Source: Comamonadaceae bacterium (GTDB lineage: Bacteria; Pseudomonadota; Gammaproteobacteria; Burkholderiales; Burkholderiaceae_C). From it: a stretch of 7,939 bases of DNA. A program made the translations under genes and the position numbers. The stretch is from NCBI GenBank assembly GCA_947454585.1, contig CANGML010000069.1:1-7939 (forward strand). The letters are read 5' to 3'. Below the pieces are notes generated by a model, which did not search any database, was not told the origin of the DNA, and saw nothing but the letters and a program-made list of their open reading frames with translations. Shown piece by piece: positions 5,508 through 7,939 of the stretch. How positions within the stretch are numbered: position 1 is the stretch's first letter; every line of letters begins with the position of its first letter.

Positions 5508-7706
5508 TTATCGTTCGTGTGCACGCGCTCGCGCTGCGTGTAGTTTTTTGTAGCTGTCGAGCAAGCGGTGATGCCTATCAAGCCCTTCCAGTTGCAGGCT
5601 GGTGGGGGTCAAGCCAAAGAAGCGGACGCTGCCATCAACAGACCCCATCACAGCGTCCATCCGTGTGTCGCCAAACATGCGGCGGAAGTTGGCTTCGTAG
5701 TCTTCCAGTGCTAGGTCGTCATCGAGCTGAACTTCCAGCACCACGTTCAAGGCTTGGTAAAACAAGCCGCGCTCCACGCTGTTGTCGTTGTATTGCAGAA
5801 AGGCGCCGACCAGCTCGTGCGCTGGCTCAAATTGTTTCAAGGCCAGATGAATCAACAGCTTGAGCTCGAGCACGGTGAGTTGGCCCCATGCGGTGTTGTC
5901 ATCGAACTCAATGCCAATCAGCGTGGCAATGTCCGAGTATTCATCCAGCTCGTTGTTCTCCAAACGATCCAGCAGGGCAGATAGGCCGGCATCGTCTAAG
6001 CGATGCAAGTTCAACACATCGGCGCGGAACAGCAAGGCCTTGTTGGTGTTGTCCCAAATCAAATCCTCAACCGGGTAAATCTCCGAATAGCCGGGTACCA
6101 AAATCCGGCAGGCGATGGCGCCTAGCTGGTCATATACGGCGGTGTACACCTCTTTGCCCAGGTTGTTGAGAATGCCAAACAAGGTGGCCGCTTCTTCGGC
6201 ATTGGCGTGTTCGCCTTGGCTGGAAAAATCCCAGTCGACAAATTCAAAATCTGCTTTAGCACTGAAGAAGCGCCACGACACGATGCCGCTGGAGTCGATG
6301 AAGTGCTCGACAAAATTGTTGGGCTCAGTGACCGCGTTACTTTCGAAGGTAGGTGGTGGCAAATCGTTCAAGCCTTCAAAGCTGCGGCCTTGCAGCAGCT
6401 CTGTCAGGCTGCGCTCCAGCGCCACTTCCAAGCGGGGATGTGCGCCAAATGAGGCAAAGACGCCGCCGGTGCGCGGGTTCATCAAGGTGACGCACATGAC
6501 GGGATAGGTCCCGCCCAGCGAGGCGTCTTTGACCAACACGGGGAAGCCTTGCTCTTCCAAGCCCTGAATGCCGGCCACGATGGTGGGGTATTTCGCCAAC
6601 ACGTCCTGTGGCACATCGGGCAAACACAGTTCGCCTTCTAAGATGTCACGCTTGACGGCACGTTCAAAAATTTCGGACAAGCATTGCACCTGCGCTTCGG
6701 CCAGTGTGTTGCCCGCACTCATGCCATTGCTGACGAACAAGTTCTCGATCAGGTTGGACGGGAAGTACACCACCTTGCCGTCCGAGTGACGCACATAGGG
6801 GAGTGAGCAGATGCCGCGCGCTGCGTTGCCGGAGTTGGTGTCGATCAGGTGCGAGCCCCGCAACTCGCCGTCGGGGTTGTAGATCCGCAAGCAGTAATCA
6901 TCCAAAATTTCCGCAGGCAGGGCATCTTTTTTGCCGGGCTTGAACCAGCGTTCATTTGGGTAATGCACAAACGGCGCGTTGGCGATGTCCTCACCCCAAA
7001 AGGCACCCGCGTAGAAATGGTTGTTGTTGAGCCGCTCGATGTATTCACCCAGCGCCGAGGCCAGAGCGCTCTCTTTGGTCGCGCCCTTGCCGTTGGTGAA
7101 ACACATGGGTGAATGCGCATCACGAATATGCAAGGACCACACATGGGGAATGATGTTGCGCCACGACGCAATTTCAATCTTGATGCCTAGGTTTGCCAAG
7201 ATGCCCGACATGTTGGCAATGGTCTGCTCCAAGGGCAGGTCTTTGCCGGTGATGAAGGTCTCGTGCGCTGAGGTGGGGGCCAAAGTCAGCAAGGCCTGTG
7301 CGTCAGCATCCAAGTTGGCCACTTCCTCAATCACAAACTCGGGCCCGGCTTGCACGACCTTTTTGACGGAGCAGCGCTCGATCGCGTTCAGAATGCCCCG
7401 GCGATCCACCTCTGAGATATCGGCCGGTAACTCGACTTGAATCTTGAAGATCTGCTGGTAGCGGTTCTCTGGGTCCACGATGTTGTTTTGCGAGAGGCGA
7501 ATGTGCTCGGTCGGGATGTTGCGTGTCAAACAATAGAGCTTGACAAAGTAGGCCGCGCACAACGCAGAGGACGCCAAAAAATAATCAAACGGCCCTGGTG
7601 CTGAACCATCGCCTTTGTAACGGATGGGTTGGTCAGCCACGACCGTGAAGTCATCGAACTTGGCTTCGAGACGAAGCTTGTCGAGAAAGTTGACCTTGAT
7701 TTCCAT
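5508..7706 (-). CDS. ycaO: OsmC domain / YcaO domain fusion protein
   Basis: This is a 732-residue fusion. Residues 1-130 are an OsmC/Ohr-type domain with both redox cysteines in the expected places: Cys50 in FLASSALC, and Cys112 in AIERCSVKK, equivalent to the usual helix cysteine. Residues 150-732 match E. coli YcaO along the whole length, from FITGKD (151-156) to the C-terminal helical region. YcaO proteins use ATP to activate backbone amides; E. coli YcaO acts with RimO in beta-methylthiolation of ribosomal protein S12. ATP/Mg residues appear kept: Lys155, Glu221 and Glu224 in LGEYIERL, and Gln341, Glu345, Glu348 and Arg349 in VQCLSEIFER. The E. coli Ser16 position is Thr162. There is no C-terminal PxPxP motif, as in E. 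coli YcaO and unlike azoline-forming cyclodehydratases. The start at 7706 follows the nth stop by 20 nt; longer in-frame starts (7790) would run into nth. No clear Shine-Dalgarno site is seen. No TOMM precursor or dehydrogenase gene is nearby, so a housekeeping role is likelier than natural-product synthesis. Confidence 0.93.
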   Translation of the reverse strand: MEIKVNFLDKLRLEAKFDDFTVVADQPIRYKGDGSAPGPFDYFLASSALCAAYFVKLYCLTRNIPTEHIRLSQNNIVDPENRYQQIFKIQVELPADISEVDRRGILNAIERCSVKKVVQAGPEFVIEEVANLDADAQALLTLAPTSAHETFITGKDLPLEQTIANMSGILANLGIKIEIASWRNIIPHVWSLHIRDAHSPMCFTNGKGATKESALASALGEYIERLNNNHFYAGAFWGEDIANAPFVHYPNERWFKPGKKDALPAEILDDYCLRIYNPDGELRGSHLIDTNSGNAARGICSLPYVRHSDGKVVYFPSNLIENLFVSNGMSAGNTLAEAQVQCLSEIFERAVKRDILEGELCLPDVPQDVLAKYPTIVAGIQGLEEQGFPVLVKDASLGGTYPVMCVTLMNPRTGGVFASFGAHPRLEVALERSLTELLQGRSFEGLNDLPPPTFESNAVTEPNNFVEHFIDSSGIVSWRFFSAKADFEFVDWDFSSQGEHANAEEAATLFGILNNLGKEVYTAVYDQLGAIACRILVPGYSEIYPVEDLIWDNTNKALLFRADVLNLHRLDDAGLSALLDRLENNELDEYSDIATLIGIEFDDNTAWGQLTVLELKLLIHLALKQFEPAHELVGAFLQYNDNSVERGLFYQALNVVLEVQLDDDLALEDYEANFRRMFGDTRMDAVMGSVDGSVRFFGLTPTSLQLEGLDRHHRLLDSYKKLHAARARAHER

Positions 7707-7726
7707 AGACGATAGTGAATGAGGGA

Positions 7727-7939
7727 TTAAGAGATGTTCGTTGTCTTCGGCTTGAAGCTGCAAAACGCCGACACGCCGCATTGCCAGCACAAGGGCTTAC
7801 GCGCCTGACACACATAGCGACCATGCAAGATGAGCCAGTGGTGCGCGTCCACCAGGTACGCGGCGGGGATGCGTTTCATCAGTTGCATCTCTACCGCCAG
7901 CGGTGTTTTGCCAGGTGCCAAGCCCGTGCGGTTGCCCAC
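7727..7939 (-). CDS. nth: Endonuclease III, C-terminal part (cut by window edge)
   Basis: This is the last 71 codons or so of the base-excision-repair glycosylase/AP-lyase that removes oxidised pyrimidines from DNA. The visible part begins at VGNRTGLAPGK, the segment that follows the catalytic-Asp motif, and contains VDAHHWLILHGRYVC. It ends with the four-cysteine 4Fe-4S loop spaced C-x6-C-x2-C-x5-C (Cys44, 51, 54 and 60 counted from the edge codon), exactly the endonuclease III pattern, so the cluster should assemble. The helix-hairpin-helix with the catalytic Lys, and the catalytic Asp, lie just outside the window. The GTG at the very edge is an internal valine, not a start. The gene runs into the OsmC/YcaO fusion with a 20-nt gap on the same strand, so the two may share a transcript. 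The DNA ligand-contact region and the cluster are unbroken here. Confidence 0.96.
   Translation of the reverse strand: MGNRTGLAPGKTPLAVEMQLMKRIPAAYLVDAHHWLILHGRYVCQARKPLCWQCGVSAFCSFKPKTTNIS

Noticed and set aside
6115..6507. A 130-codon plus-strand open frame inside the OsmC/YcaO gene.
   Set aside because: It lies wholly antisense to a gene with clear homology, and its low-complexity translation (many Ser, Lys, Arg) is typical of a shadow frame in GC-rich DNA.
5508..7790. A longer OsmC/YcaO protein starting at 7790, and use of the YcaO as part of a RiPP (azoline/thioamide) cluster.
   Set aside because: The extra 28 codons overlap the conserved end of nth and do not look like OsmC. No precursor peptide, E1-like partner or dehydrogenase is nearby, and the C-terminus lacks PxPxP.

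Overview
The window looks like a chromosomal stretch from a GC-rich betaproteobacterium, most likely order Burkholderiales and plausibly Comamonadaceae. The main grounds are two Bug-type (TctC-like) periplasmic binding proteins in less than 4 kb, a hallmark of that order, plus high GC and the general gene style. The genus cannot be fixed from the sequence alone. I see no mobile element, tRNA, rRNA, CRISPR array or obvious foreign island. All seven genes look intact, except that the two edge genes are cut by the window.

Plus strand, 1-4871. The window opens inside the ATP-binding subunit of a FecE/BtuD-type importer (iron-siderophore, haem or cobalamin class). After 42 nt comes a tight four-gene unit: a Bug binding protein, a two-domain hot-dog (MaoC / mesaconyl-C4-CoA-hydratase-like) hydratase, a class III (CaiB/BaiF) CoA-transferase, and a second Bug protein. 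Gaps are 3, 8 and 42 nt. The natural reading is capture of a small organic (di)carboxylate in the periplasm, activation to a CoA thioester by CoA transfer, and hydration of the resulting enoyl-CoA. The C5 dicarboxylates itaconate, mesaconate and citramalate are candidates. The lyase that would finish such a pathway is not present, nor are TctA/TctB membrane subunits.

Minus strand, 7939-4929. Read in its own direction, this begins with the C-terminal part of endonuclease III (nth), with its 4Fe-4S cysteine cluster. After 20 nt comes a large fusion of an OsmC peroxidase-like domain to a complete E. coli-type YcaO. After another 15 nt comes a short fusion of a 4-oxalocrotonate-tautomerase-like domain to an NTF2/SnoaL-like domain. 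The close spacing suggests co-transcription. The two fusion proteins are the most unusual content of the window, and neither has an assigned substrate that I know of.

The two units converge on a 57-nt spacer (4872-4928) without a convincing terminator.
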